A stretch of 57,475 bases of DNA. Source: Clostridium sp. UBA4108. Its GTDB lineage: Bacteria > Bacillota > Clostridia > Clostridiales > Clostridiaceae. The stretch is taken from the NCBI GenBank assembly GCA_002381695.1, contig DFXM01000020.1, positions 86,332-143,806 of the forward strand, written 5' to 3'. This document shows, in pieces, positions 25,944 through 32,686 of the stretch. Made by a program: the position numbers and the translations under genes. Below the pieces are notes generated by a model. That model worked only from the letters and a program-made list of their open reading frames with translations. It was not told where the DNA came from and ran no database searches. Positions within the stretch are counted from its first letter, which is position 1. Every line of letters begins with the position of its first letter.

Positions 25944-26036
25944 GTGGATAATGTTGATAGTATATATGTGGAAAATAGTATGAATCTGAATATTTTGTGG
26001 ATAACTCTGTGGATAAAGCGACCAAATTGTGGATAA
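25944..26036 (+). CDS. Possible 30-residue leader-type ORF overlapping DnaA boxes
   Basis: GTG at 25944 follows AAAAGGAG with 5-base spacing and opens 30 codons (MDNVDSIYVENSMNLNILWI, then TLWIKRPNCG), ending TAA at 26034-26036. Four DnaA boxes coincide with its start, body and stop, so the frame may be only a by-product of repeated TGTGGATAA. Promoter before and terminator after make a complete tiny unit, which keeps it as a candidate. Confidence 0.3.
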   Translation: MDNVDSIYVENSMNLNILWITLWIKRPNCG

Positions 26037-26072
26037 ATTCAGATTTTTTACACATTGGATGGACAAATAAGT

Positions 26073-26118
26073 AAAAGTACCACTATGGTTGAAAAGTTTA
26101 AAAGTAGTGGTACTTTTT
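26073..26118 (+). terminator. Intrinsic terminator between the DnaA-box region and ddl
   Basis: 13-bp stem AAAAGTACCACTA with its complement (26105-26117), 19-base loop, T-run within the 3' arm. It would end a short transcript from the promoter near 25903. Confidence 0.75.
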
Positions 26119-26203
26119 CATATAGCTATATATACATATAATATCAATATAGAGCAAAGTAGATATTTAAATATAGATAAAAAAATTATTTAGGAGTGAT
26201 AGC

Positions 26204-27106
26204 ATGAAGGTGGCAGTAATAATGGGAGGATTATCCTCAGAAAGAGAAGTTTCATTAAATTCAGGAAGAGAAATAGTTGAAAATTTAAATAGAGATAAAT
26301 ATGAAGTGATTCCTGTAATTATGGATTCAAAAGTTGATATTATAGATAAAATAAAGGATATAGATTTTGCATTTATAGCTCTTCATGGTAAATTTGGAGA
26401 AGATGGTACAATTCAAGCGCTACTTGAAAGCTTTAATGTTCCATACTCAGGCTGCGGTGTTTTAACTAGTGCATTATGTATGAATAAGAATATAACAAAA
26501 AAGCTATTACTAGTGGAAGACATACCTACAGCGCCATGGATAATTGTTAAAAGTGTAGAACACATTGATTATAAAAAAATTAGAGATATAGGATATCCTG
26601 TTTTTGTAAAACCAAATAGTGGAGGGTCCAGTGTAGCTACATTCTTGGTCAAAAATGAAGAATCATTATGTGAAAAAGTTAGAGAAGTATTAAGATATGA
26701 TGAAGAGGTAATGATTGAAAAATATATACAAGGTGATGAATATACATCTTTCATATTAAATGGAGAAGTTTATCCAACAGTAGCGATTAAGGCAACTAAG
26801 GGGGAGTTCTTTGACTATACAGAAAAATATAGTGCAGAGGGAGCAAGAGAAGAAGCTATAATTTTACCTGAAGAACTGCAGGGAAAAATAAATCATATAT
26901 CTAAAATATGTTGGAATATATTTAATTGTAGGGTATATGTTAGATTGGATATAATAGTAAAAGATGGAGTACCGTATGTGCTTGAAATAAATACCTTACC
27001 AGGTATGACGAAGACTAGCCTTATACCCAAAAGTGCAAAGGCTGTTGGTATAGAATATGATGAATTGCTAGATAAGATAATAGAGTATTCATTAATAGAG
27101 AGGTGA
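26204..27106 (+). CDS. ddl: D-alanine--D-alanine ligase
   Basis: ATP-grasp enzyme joining two D-Ala for peptidoglycan precursors, cytoplasmic, 300 residues (DdlB size). Motifs: MGGLSSEREVSLNSGRE at 8-24, ALHGKFGEDGTIQ near 64, SGCGVLTSALCMNK near 85, FVKPNSGGSSVA near 132, and the Mg/ATP site LEINTLPGMTKTSLIPKSA near 264. The residue in the YSAEGAREE loop (Tyr) is that of D-Ala ligases rather than D-Lac ligases (Phe). RBS GGAGTGAT. An 8-base gap links it to the downstream MocR regulator. Confidence 0.96.
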   Translation: MKVAVIMGGLSSEREVSLNSGREIVENLNRDKYEVIPVIMDSKVDIIDKIKDIDFAFIALHGKFGEDGTIQALLESFNVPYSGCGVLTSALCMNKNITKKLLLVEDIPTAPWIIVKSVEHIDYKKIRDIGYPVFVKPNSGGSSVATFLVKNEESLCEKVREVLRYDEEVMIEKYIQGDEYTSFILNGEVYPTVAIKATKGEFFDYTEKYSAEGAREEAIILPEELQGKINHISKICWNIFNCRVYVRLDIIVKDGVPYVLEINTLPGMTKTSLIPKSAKAVGIEYDELLDKIIEYSLIER

Positions 27107-27114
27107 TATAATTT

Positions 27115-28560
27115 TTGATTTTTTCTGATTTAGAGTTTAAGGAAAAACAGACCATATACATTCAAATAAAAAATCATATAGAAGATATGATATTAAAAGG
27201 AATGCTACCAAGAGGAAGTAAACTACCATCTACAAGGGAATTAAGTAAGTTACTAAAGGTAAGTAGAAATTCAGTTATAATGGCATATGAGGAATTAGAA
27301 GCAGAAGGTGTTTTATACACCGTTAAGGGAAAGGGCACCTTTGTTAGTGAAAATGATGTGTGTGAACTATCGAAGTGGAGTATTGATTGGAATAATAAGA
27401 TTAATAAGTACGCTAGAATGGCTGAAGATTTAGATATTAATAAAAATGAGCTACAGTGGGAAAAAGGTATGATATCCTTTAAAAGTATAGCTCCAGAAGG
27501 AGATTTATTTGATATAGATGAATTCAAGAAGGCATTTTTAAATAGGATATCATTAGAAGGACATAAGCTTTTAAACTATGGATACGCTCAAGGATATAAG
27601 CCATTAATTGAATATTTGTTGAGTTATATGGAAAATAAAGGAGTATCAACAAAGAATAAAGATATAATAATTACTAACGGCTTTACAGAAGGCTTGGATA
27701 TGATATTGTCATCTCTTACAGTAGAAGGAGACAATATCATATGTGAAAATCCAACTCATAATACAGCTATTAAGCTCATGAAAATTCATGGGCTTAATGT
27801 CATAGGTGTGGAGATTAATAACCAAGGTATAGATATAGATATATTAGAAAATAAGATTAATAGCAGTAAACCTAAGTGTGCTTATCTAATTCCATCCTAT
27901 CATAATCCCACTGGCACAGTTATGCAGCCAGAGAAAAGATACAAAATATATAATATTTTAAAAAAAGCAGGGGTTCCAATTATAGAAGATGGTTTTAATG
28001 AAGAATTATTATATACTGGTTCCCATGTATCACCATTGGCTGCTCTAGAAGGAGATGGAAATGGAGTTATTTATATTGGGAGTTTTTCTAAGATACTATT
28101 TCCAGGAATAAGACTTGGATGGATATTAGCAGATAAGAGACTTGTAAATATCTTAGAAAGTGTAAAAAGATGTAGAACTATACATTCATCAGTTATAGAT
28201 CAGGCTATATTTTATGAATATCTTCAAAGTGGAGCTTTTGAAAAATACATGAAAAAGGTGAGAAAATTTTATAAGGAAAAATATGAATTTATCTTAAAAT
28301 GTATAAAGAAATACCTTCCTATCAAGGAGATTTGGGGAGAAGGAGGGCTTCATATTTTTATAAAATTAGATGGTTTAAATGCTAGAGAGGTATTGACAGA
28401 GTGTTATGCTAGAGGGGTGATTTTTACTCCAGGAGATATATTTTATATTGATGATAGTGGATCAGAAACCTTAAGATTAGGAATATCAAGGGTTGCCTAT
28501 GAAGATATTGAAATAGGAATAAAAATAATAGGGGAAGTTGTTAAGGACATGACAAGATAA
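27115..28560 (+). CDS. MocR-family regulator (GntR winged helix fused to aminotransferase-like domain), DdlR type by context
   Basis: 481 residues. An N-terminal GntR winged helix (IYIQIKNHIEDMILKG, LPSTRELSKLLKVSRN, about 15-80) is fused to a fold-type I PLP domain (about 125-478). The PLP Lys lies in SFSKILFPGIRLGWI and the phosphate-binding region in LIPSYHNPTGTVM. Such proteins bind PLP and often an amino acid, and act as activators/repressors. Next to ddl it may correspond to DdlR of Brevibacillus, a MocR regulator of ddl responding to PLP and D-Ala; that gene is divergent from ddl, whereas here it is downstream and co-oriented. TTG start follows AGAGGTGAT. Confidence 0.9.
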   Translation: MIFSDLEFKEKQTIYIQIKNHIEDMILKGMLPRGSKLPSTRELSKLLKVSRNSVIMAYEELEAEGVLYTVKGKGTFVSENDVCELSKWSIDWNNKINKYARMAEDLDINKNELQWEKGMISFKSIAPEGDLFDIDEFKKAFLNRISLEGHKLLNYGYAQGYKPLIEYLLSYMENKGVSTKNKDIIITNGFTEGLDMILSSLTVEGDNIICENPTHNTAIKLMKIHGLNVIGVEINNQGIDIDILENKINSSKPKCAYLIPSYHNPTGTVMQPEKRYKIYNILKKAGVPIIEDGFNEELLYTGSHVSPLAALEGDGNGVIYIGSFSKILFPGIRLGWILADKRLVNILESVKRCRTIHSSVIDQAIFYEYLQSGAFEKYMKKVRKFYKEKYEFILKCIKKYLPIKEIWGEGGLHIFIKLDGLNAREVLTECYARGVIFTPGDIFYIDDSGSETLRLGISRVAYEDIEIGIKIIGEVVKDMTR

Positions 28561-28567
28561 TTACATA

Positions 28568-28596
28568 TTGATACACTATATTATAGATGATATAAT
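28568..28596 (+). promoter_or_regulatory. Sigma-A promoter of the riboswitch-mntP unit
   Basis: TTGATA (28568-28573), 17-base spacer and perfect TATAAT (28591-28596) preceded by TGA. Confidence 0.75.
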
Positions 28597-28617
28597 TAAG
28601 GCTATAATTATATATGT

Positions 28618-28710
28618 TAAAATGGAGTAACCGCTCCAAGGAGATCATAAAATCAACATACTAGTTTCACAACCTGGCTTTATATTGACCATTTAGTGTC
28701 AAGGTGAGAC
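28618..28710 (+). promoter_or_regulatory. yybP-ykoY manganese riboswitch aptamer
   Basis: The leader has the family landmarks seen in the mntP/alx elements: GGAGTAACCGC at 28624-28634, TCAACATACTAGTT at 28653-28666, CAACCTGGC at 28670-28678 and GGTGAGAC at 28703-28710. These RNAs bind Mn2+ and turn on manganese exporters. The gene downstream is mntP, which fits. The aptamer 3' end GAGAC is shared with the following terminator stem, giving an obvious switching element. Confidence 0.82.
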
Positions 28711-28759
28711 TTTTAGCACAGAGAATTGCTATAATCTTTTGTGTTAAAAGTCTCCTTTT
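28706..28759 (+). terminator. Riboswitch-controlled terminator
   Basis: 15-nt arms GAGACTTTTAGCACA (28706-28720) and TGTGTTAAAAGTCTC (28740-28754) pair with one G-U or mismatch, followed by CTTTTAT. Mn2+ binding to the aptamer would sequester GAGAC and prevent the stem. A second small palindrome follows at 28774-28795 (GTAATCACCCC / GGGGTCGTTAC). Confidence 0.8.
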
Positions 28760-28832
28760 ATATGTAAAAAAAAGTAATCACCCCTGGGGTCGTTACATAT
28801 ATTTACAATTTTGAGATGGAGGAGGAATAAAA

Positions 28833-29474
28833 ATGACATTATTATCATTATTAATGGTAGCCTTTGGTTTATCTATGGATGCTTTTGCGGTATCTGTTAC
28901 CAATGGTATATCAATGAAGGAATTTAATTTGAAAAACGCTCTTAAAATTGCACTATTTATGGGAGGATTTCAAGGTATAATGCCGATTATAGGTTGGGTA
29001 GCAGGTTTAGGTTTTAAAGACTACATAACTAAATATGATCATTGGATTGCATTGATACTTTTAAGTATAATTGGTGTAAAGATGATTTATGAATCGATAA
29101 AAGAAAAAAAGGAACTAGAAAATTCATCGGAGTCAGAAGAAAAAAATGAATTATTTATTGCTTGTGGTTGTGAGGAAGAAGAAACTGATTGCAGTGACGA
29201 GAAACAATGCTTAAGTACTAAAGTGCTACTTTTACTTGCTATTGCCACAAGTATTGATGCATTAGCAGTAGGTATAAGCTTTGCTTTTCTCCAAATCAAT
29301 ATTTTAACTGCAGCATTAACAATAGGAATAATAACCTTTGCGTTATCTTTTATTGGGGTAAAGTTGGGTAAAAAGTGTGGTAATATGCTACAAAGCAAAG
29401 CTGAAATTGCTGGAGGAGTTATACTTATATTAATAGGCATTAAAATATTTTTAGAACATACAGGTATTTTATAA
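28833..29474 (+). CDS. mntP: Manganese efflux pump MntP with Cys-rich loop
   Basis: Mn2+ exporter of the MntP/DUF204 family, 213 residues with six TM helices in two repeats. FGLSMDAFAVS (about 12-22) and SIDALAVGISFAF (about 144-156) carry the conserved Asp pair. The usual protein is about 180-190 residues. The extra length lies in the central cytosolic loop (about 88-130), with acidic clusters and Cys111, 113, 120 and 126, a plausible metal-binding insert. Under the riboswitch upstream. RBS GGAGGAGG. Confidence 0.94.
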   Translation: MTLLSLLMVAFGLSMDAFAVSVTNGISMKEFNLKNALKIALFMGGFQGIMPIIGWVAGLGFKDYITKYDHWIALILLSIIGVKMIYESIKEKKELENSSESEEKNELFIACGCEEEETDCSDEKQCLSTKVLLLLAIATSIDALAVGISFAFLQINILTAALTIGIITFALSFIGVKLGKKCGNMLQSKAEIAGGVILILIGIKIFLEHTGIL

Positions 29475-29495
29475 AACAGCTTAGGCTGTTTTTTT
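29473..29495 (+). terminator. Intrinsic terminator of mntP
   Basis: 8-bp stem AAAACAGC/GCTGTTTT with loop TTAG and a long T-run. Confidence 0.88.
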
Positions 29496-29506
29496 CTTTA
29501 TTAGCG

Positions 29507-29535
29507 TTGACTAAAACAAGAGATAATAATAAAAT
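29507..29535 (+). promoter_or_regulatory. Sigma-A promoter of the MarR-HsmA unit
   Basis: TTGACT (29507-29512), 17-base spacer and TAAAAT (29530-29535). Confidence 0.65.
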
Positions 29536-29539
29536 ATAT

Positions 29540-29566
29540 TTAGCATACTAAATATTAGTATACTAA
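29540..29566. promoter_or_regulatory. Probable MarR operators
   Basis: Two 12-bp palindromes, TTAGCATACTAA (29540-29551, one mismatch) and TTAGTATACTAA (29555-29566, perfect), 15 bp apart, just after the -10 element and before the MarR gene. This suits two dimers repressing the operon. Confidence 0.72.
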
Positions 29567-29596
29567 ATATATCTTATTAGAGAGGGGTGAAGTTAT

Positions 29597-30037
29597 ATGA
29601 AATATTCTTTAGAATTTGAGATTGCTTTAATTATAAAAGATATTAATTCAAAGATAAATCAACGCATAACAGATGAATTGAAGGCTACAGGACTTACAGT
29701 ACCACAAATAACAGCAATAAAATTAATAGCACATAATAAAAAGATGATGGTATCGCAGCTTAGTGAGGAAATGAGTTTAACTAACGCAACAGTATCTGGT
29801 ATTTTAGATAGGTTAGAAAAACTAAATATAATTGAACGTGTAAGAAGTGATAAAGATAAAAGGGTTGTGTATGTAAGATTTTCTAAAGAAGGTTCAAAGA
29901 CAGCGGAAAATATAAAAGATGTTATGAGTAGCAGCTTTAAGCATATTTTTAATAATGTAAGCAAAGGTGATTTAGAAGAAATAAGAAATAAATTAAAGGG
30001 TTTATCAAAACTTGTAGAAGAAGGATTAGAAAAATAA
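29597..30037 (+). CDS. MarR-family transcriptional repressor
   Basis: 146 residues, winged helix. LTVPQITAIKLIAHNKKMMV, SQLSEEMSLTNATVSGILDR and the wing RVRSDKDKRVVYVRFS (about 30-105) are typical, flanked by dimerisation helices. It would bind the twin palindromes just upstream and control itself plus the HsmA-like gene 22 bases downstream. RBS GAGGGGTGA. Ligand unknown, commonly phenolics or drugs. Confidence 0.93.
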   Translation: MKYSLEFEIALIIKDINSKINQRITDELKATGLTVPQITAIKLIAHNKKMMVSQLSEEMSLTNATVSGILDRLEKLNIIERVRSDKDKRVVYVRFSKEGSKTAENIKDVMSSSFKHIFNNVSKGDLEEIRNKLKGLSKLVEEGLEK

Positions 30038-30059
30038 TTAAATAGAAGGAGTATTTACG

Positions 30060-30443
30060 ATGAATATATTATTAATAAACGCTATTTTGTTTATAAGCTT
30101 AGCTCTTATATTTTATACCATAGGAGTATGGGCAGAGAAAAAACAGGAAGCTCTAAAAATATGGCATCTAGTAGTATTTTGGTTAGGATTTATTTGTGAT
30201 ACAACAGGAACTACTATTATGAGCAAAATTGCAGGTACAGGATTTACTATGAATTTACATGGTATTACAGGATTATTAGCAATACTTTTAATGCTTTTCC
30301 ATGCAATATGGGCAACTATGGTTTTAGTAAAGAATAAAGAAGAGTCTAAGAAGAATTTTCACAAATTTAGTATATTAGTATGGTTAATATGGCTAATACC
30401 ATATTTTTCAGGAATGATAGTAGGCATGAGATTAGGAATGTAA
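30060..30443 (+). CDS. HsmA-like small membrane protein (TIGR03987 family)
   Basis: 127 residues, four TM helices. The sequence pattern (FYTIGVWAEKKQEALKIWHL, FWLGFICDTTGTTIMSKIAG, LHGITGLLAILLMLFHAIWA) matches a small conserved membrane family called HsmA/TIGR03987 of uncertain function, sometimes annotated as SMR-like. It follows the MarR gene in the same unit. His residues at the ends of helices could be metal- or haem-related, but this is speculation. Confidence 0.65.
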   Translation: MNILLINAILFISLALIFYTIGVWAEKKQEALKIWHLVVFWLGFICDTTGTTIMSKIAGTGFTMNLHGITGLLAILLMLFHAIWATMVLVKNKEESKKNFHKFSILVWLIWLIPYFSGMIVGMRLGM

Positions 30444-30461
30444 CCTAATTAATTTTTAAGA

Positions 30462-30497
30462 CAGAGTAAATTATTAAATAAATTCACTCTATTTTTT
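30462..30497 (+). terminator. Intrinsic terminator of the MarR-HsmA unit
   Basis: 10-bp stem with one mismatch (AGAGTAAATT with AATTCACTCT), T-rich tail. Confidence 0.75.
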
Positions 30498-30511
30498 ATT
30501 TTAGGTTATGA

Positions 30512-30520
30512 TGATATAAT
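30512..30520 (+). promoter_or_regulatory. Extended -10 promoter of the MATE gene
   Basis: TGATATAAT is perfect; no clear -35. The RNA would start near 30527, before AGAGGGGGG. Confidence 0.45.
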
Positions 30521-30566
30521 TTTATAGATGATATTTTAAACTAAGTTATAAGAGGGGGGTGTAAGA

Positions 30567-31949
30567 ATGAAGGCAAGAATAGATTTAACAGAAGGTTCAA
30601 TAAGTGATAAGCTAGTTAAATTAGCTATTCCAATAATGGCAACTTCATTTATTCAGATGGCATATAATTTAACTGATATGCTATTGATAGGAAGAGTTGG
30701 AACTAATGCAGTTGCAGCAATCGGAACAGCAGGTTCATTTATCAATTTATCTATGTCTTTTGCAATGATATCTAAGATTGGAGCTGAAGTTAGGGTAGCT
30801 CAAAACTTAGGTAAAAAGGATGAAGATGGAGCAAGGAAATACATAGTAAGTGCATTACAAATAAATTTAATGTTGTCTATGCTATATGGATTAATTGTAT
30901 TTTTACTATCTAAACAATTAATAGGATTTTTTAAACTAAGTGATGCAACAATTATACATATGTCTGAAACATATCTAAGGATCATGGCAATTTCCATGCC
31001 TATAAGTTGTGTCATACCAGTTTTTACAGCCATATTTAATGGATCAGGAAATAGTAGAACACCATTTATTATAAATACTATAGGATTAGCTACTAATATA
31101 ATACTTGATTTAGTACTTATTAACGGCTTTGGTCCAATTCCTAAATTAGGAGTTTTAGGAGCGGCTTTAGGAACTATGCTAGCCCAGACTGTAGTAGTTG
31201 GATTTTTTGTAGCTATAATATTAAAAAGTAGAGAGAGATATTTGAAGTTTAATATATTTACTAAGCCTAATATTGAATATATTAAAAATATATTCAAGTT
31301 AGGACTTCCAGCAGGATGTCAGCATGGATTATTTGCAGTATATTCTATACTTCTAAGTAGAATAATAGCATCTTTTGGACCAACACCTATAGCAGTTCAA
31401 AAGGTAGGAATTCAAATAGAAGCTATATCTTGGATGACAGCAGGAGGGTTCTCTACGGCTCTAGGATCATTTGTGGGACAAAACTATGGAGCAAAGAAAT
31501 TTGAGAGAATTAAAAAAGGATATAAGGCTACTATTACAATAGCTATAATAGTAGGAGCTTTAACTTCACTATTATTGATATTTGGAGGGGAGGCTATATT
31601 CTCAGTATTCACGCCAGGAGATACAGGAGCTATTGCCTTAGGAAAAGATTATTTAATAATACTGGGATATTCACAATTATTTATGTGTATAGAAATAACT
31701 ACGGCAGGTGTATTTAATGGACTTGGGAGAACATATATACCAGCTACAGTTAGTGTAATTTTAACTGGTATGAGAGTGCCAGCAGCCATGTTATTATCTT
31801 CTTCTAATATGTTAGGTGTTGATGGAGTATGGTGGAGCATAAGCATGAGTAGTGTATTAAAGGGAATAGTTTTAGTAAGTATATTCTTTGTACTTGTTAA
31901 AAAAGGAATTTTATTCAAGAAGGATTTAGAACTGTGTGAATCAGTATAA
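30567..31949 (+). CDS. MATE-family efflux transporter
   Basis: 460 residues with twelve TM helices in two six-helix bundles. SDKLVKLAIPIMATSFIQMA (about 12-31), NLTDMLLIGRVG, the loop GSGNSRTPFIINTIG and GLPAGCQHGLFAVYSILLSR in the second half are typical of multidrug Na+/H+ antiporters of the MATE superfamily. The preceding MarR unit is separately terminated, so coregulation is not obvious. RBS AGAGGGGGG. Confidence 0.93.
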   Translation: MKARIDLTEGSISDKLVKLAIPIMATSFIQMAYNLTDMLLIGRVGTNAVAAIGTAGSFINLSMSFAMISKIGAEVRVAQNLGKKDEDGARKYIVSALQINLMLSMLYGLIVFLLSKQLIGFFKLSDATIIHMSETYLRIMAISMPISCVIPVFTAIFNGSGNSRTPFIINTIGLATNIILDLVLINGFGPIPKLGVLGAALGTMLAQTVVVGFFVAIILKSRERYLKFNIFTKPNIEYIKNIFKLGLPAGCQHGLFAVYSILLSRIIASFGPTPIAVQKVGIQIEAISWMTAGGFSTALGSFVGQNYGAKKFERIKKGYKATITIAIIVGALTSLLLIFGGEAIFSVFTPGDTGAIALGKDYLIILGYSQLFMCIEITTAGVFNGLGRTYIPATVSVILTGMRVPAAMLLSSSNMLGVDGVWWSISMSSVLKGIVLVSIFFVLVKKGILFKKDLELCESV

Positions 31950-32062
31950 ATATTAGGCTGTATTTTAATATATTATTGATAATGAATTGCAACCTTTAGA
32001 AATAGTTTGGAAGTAATAATATAAAGTTTAAATCAATTCTATTTAAAACACAGCCTAATATT
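31949..32062. repeat. Large imperfect inverted repeat between convergent genes
   Basis: AATATTAGGCTGT at 31949-31961 is the complement of 32050-32062, with TTTTAA/TTAAAA extending it inward and about 75 bases of AT-rich loop. It lies in the convergent gap between the MATE gene and the REC-TPR gene and may end transcripts from both sides. The same 21 bases found at 31963-31983 recur exactly at 42702-42722. Confidence 0.6.
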
Positions 32063-32073
32063 AAAATATAATG

Positions 32074-32661
32074 TTATTGTTCATAACCGAGTTCTTTAGC
32101 TACATTAAAAAATTTAGAAGCTTCTACCAGATTACCTTTACTTTCATGAAACTTTCCTATTAAAAAATAAATCCTACCATAGCTTGGATCAATGGAGAGG
32201 ATTTTTTTTAGCAGGGAATAGGCTTCATCTAATTTTCCTGCATTTAGAAGAGCTTCACTTTCTTTAAGTTGAGTTTCTGTAGAATTTTCTGAGTTAAGGG
32301 AATCAAAAACTTCAGACAATACAGAATTAACCTTTTCTATAGTGAAAGGTTTTTGAAGATAGGCTATAGCTCCAAGCTTTGTACAATCAACAGCATTTTT
32401 CACAGTAGCAAAAGCTGTCATAATTATTACGGGTGTATTTATAGATGCATCTCTAATACCTTTTAACACTTTAGTTCCACTAATTTCTGGCATTTTTATA
32501 TCTAGAAAAATTAAATCGAAAGATTCTGAAAGGACAATTCTTAAGGCATCTTCACCATTGCTTGCAGTTACCACATCAAAGTTATTTAATTCTAAACAAG
32601 TGGTAAGTAAATTTCTTATATTTTTAGTATCATCTACTACAAGAGCTTTTTTCATAGTCAT
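32074..32661 (-). CDS. Response regulator with TPR output (REC-TPR)
   Basis: 195 residues. The receiver domain (about 4-122) has VVDDTKN, phosphoacceptor Asp in LIFLDIKMPEISG, and Lys in AYLQKPF. In place of a DNA-binding domain there is a helical TPR-like segment (ESEALLNAGKLDEAYSLLKK and YGRIYFLIGKFHESKGNLVE, about 130-192), so output is probably by protein-protein contact. It lies 25 bases after its cognate kinase. RBS AGGAGG. Confidence 0.9.
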   Translation of the reverse strand: MTMKKALVVDDTKNIRNLLTTCLELNNFDVVTASNGEDALRIVLSESFDLIFLDIKMPEISGTKVLKGIRDASINTPVIIMTAFATVKNAVDCTKLGAIAYLQKPFTIEKVNSVLSEVFDSLNSENSTETQLKESEALLNAGKLDEAYSLLKKILSIDPSYGRIYFLIGKFHESKGNLVEASKFFNVAKELGYEQ

Positions 32662-32686
32662 GTTTCCTCCTAAGTTTTAATATTTA

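Larger units (their letters stand above)
25817..26036. promoter_or_regulatory. DnaA-box cluster
   Basis: Five nonamers match the bacterial DnaA box TTATNCACA: TTATTCACA at 25817-25825 (plus) and TTATCCACA on the minus strand at 25943-25951, 25996-26004, 26008-26016 and 26028-26036. Two more have one mismatch (25861-25869 plus; 25967-25975 minus). Replication genes and an AT-rich unwinding element next to dnaA are absent, so this is more like a DnaA-titrating cluster (the DnaA box clusters of Bacillus or datA of E. coli) than an origin. No experiment supports it here. Confidence 0.7.

Noticed and set aside
25817..26036. Chromosomal origin (oriC)
   Set aside because: No dnaA, dnaN or AT-rich 13-mer array adjacent; box cluster alone is not an origin.
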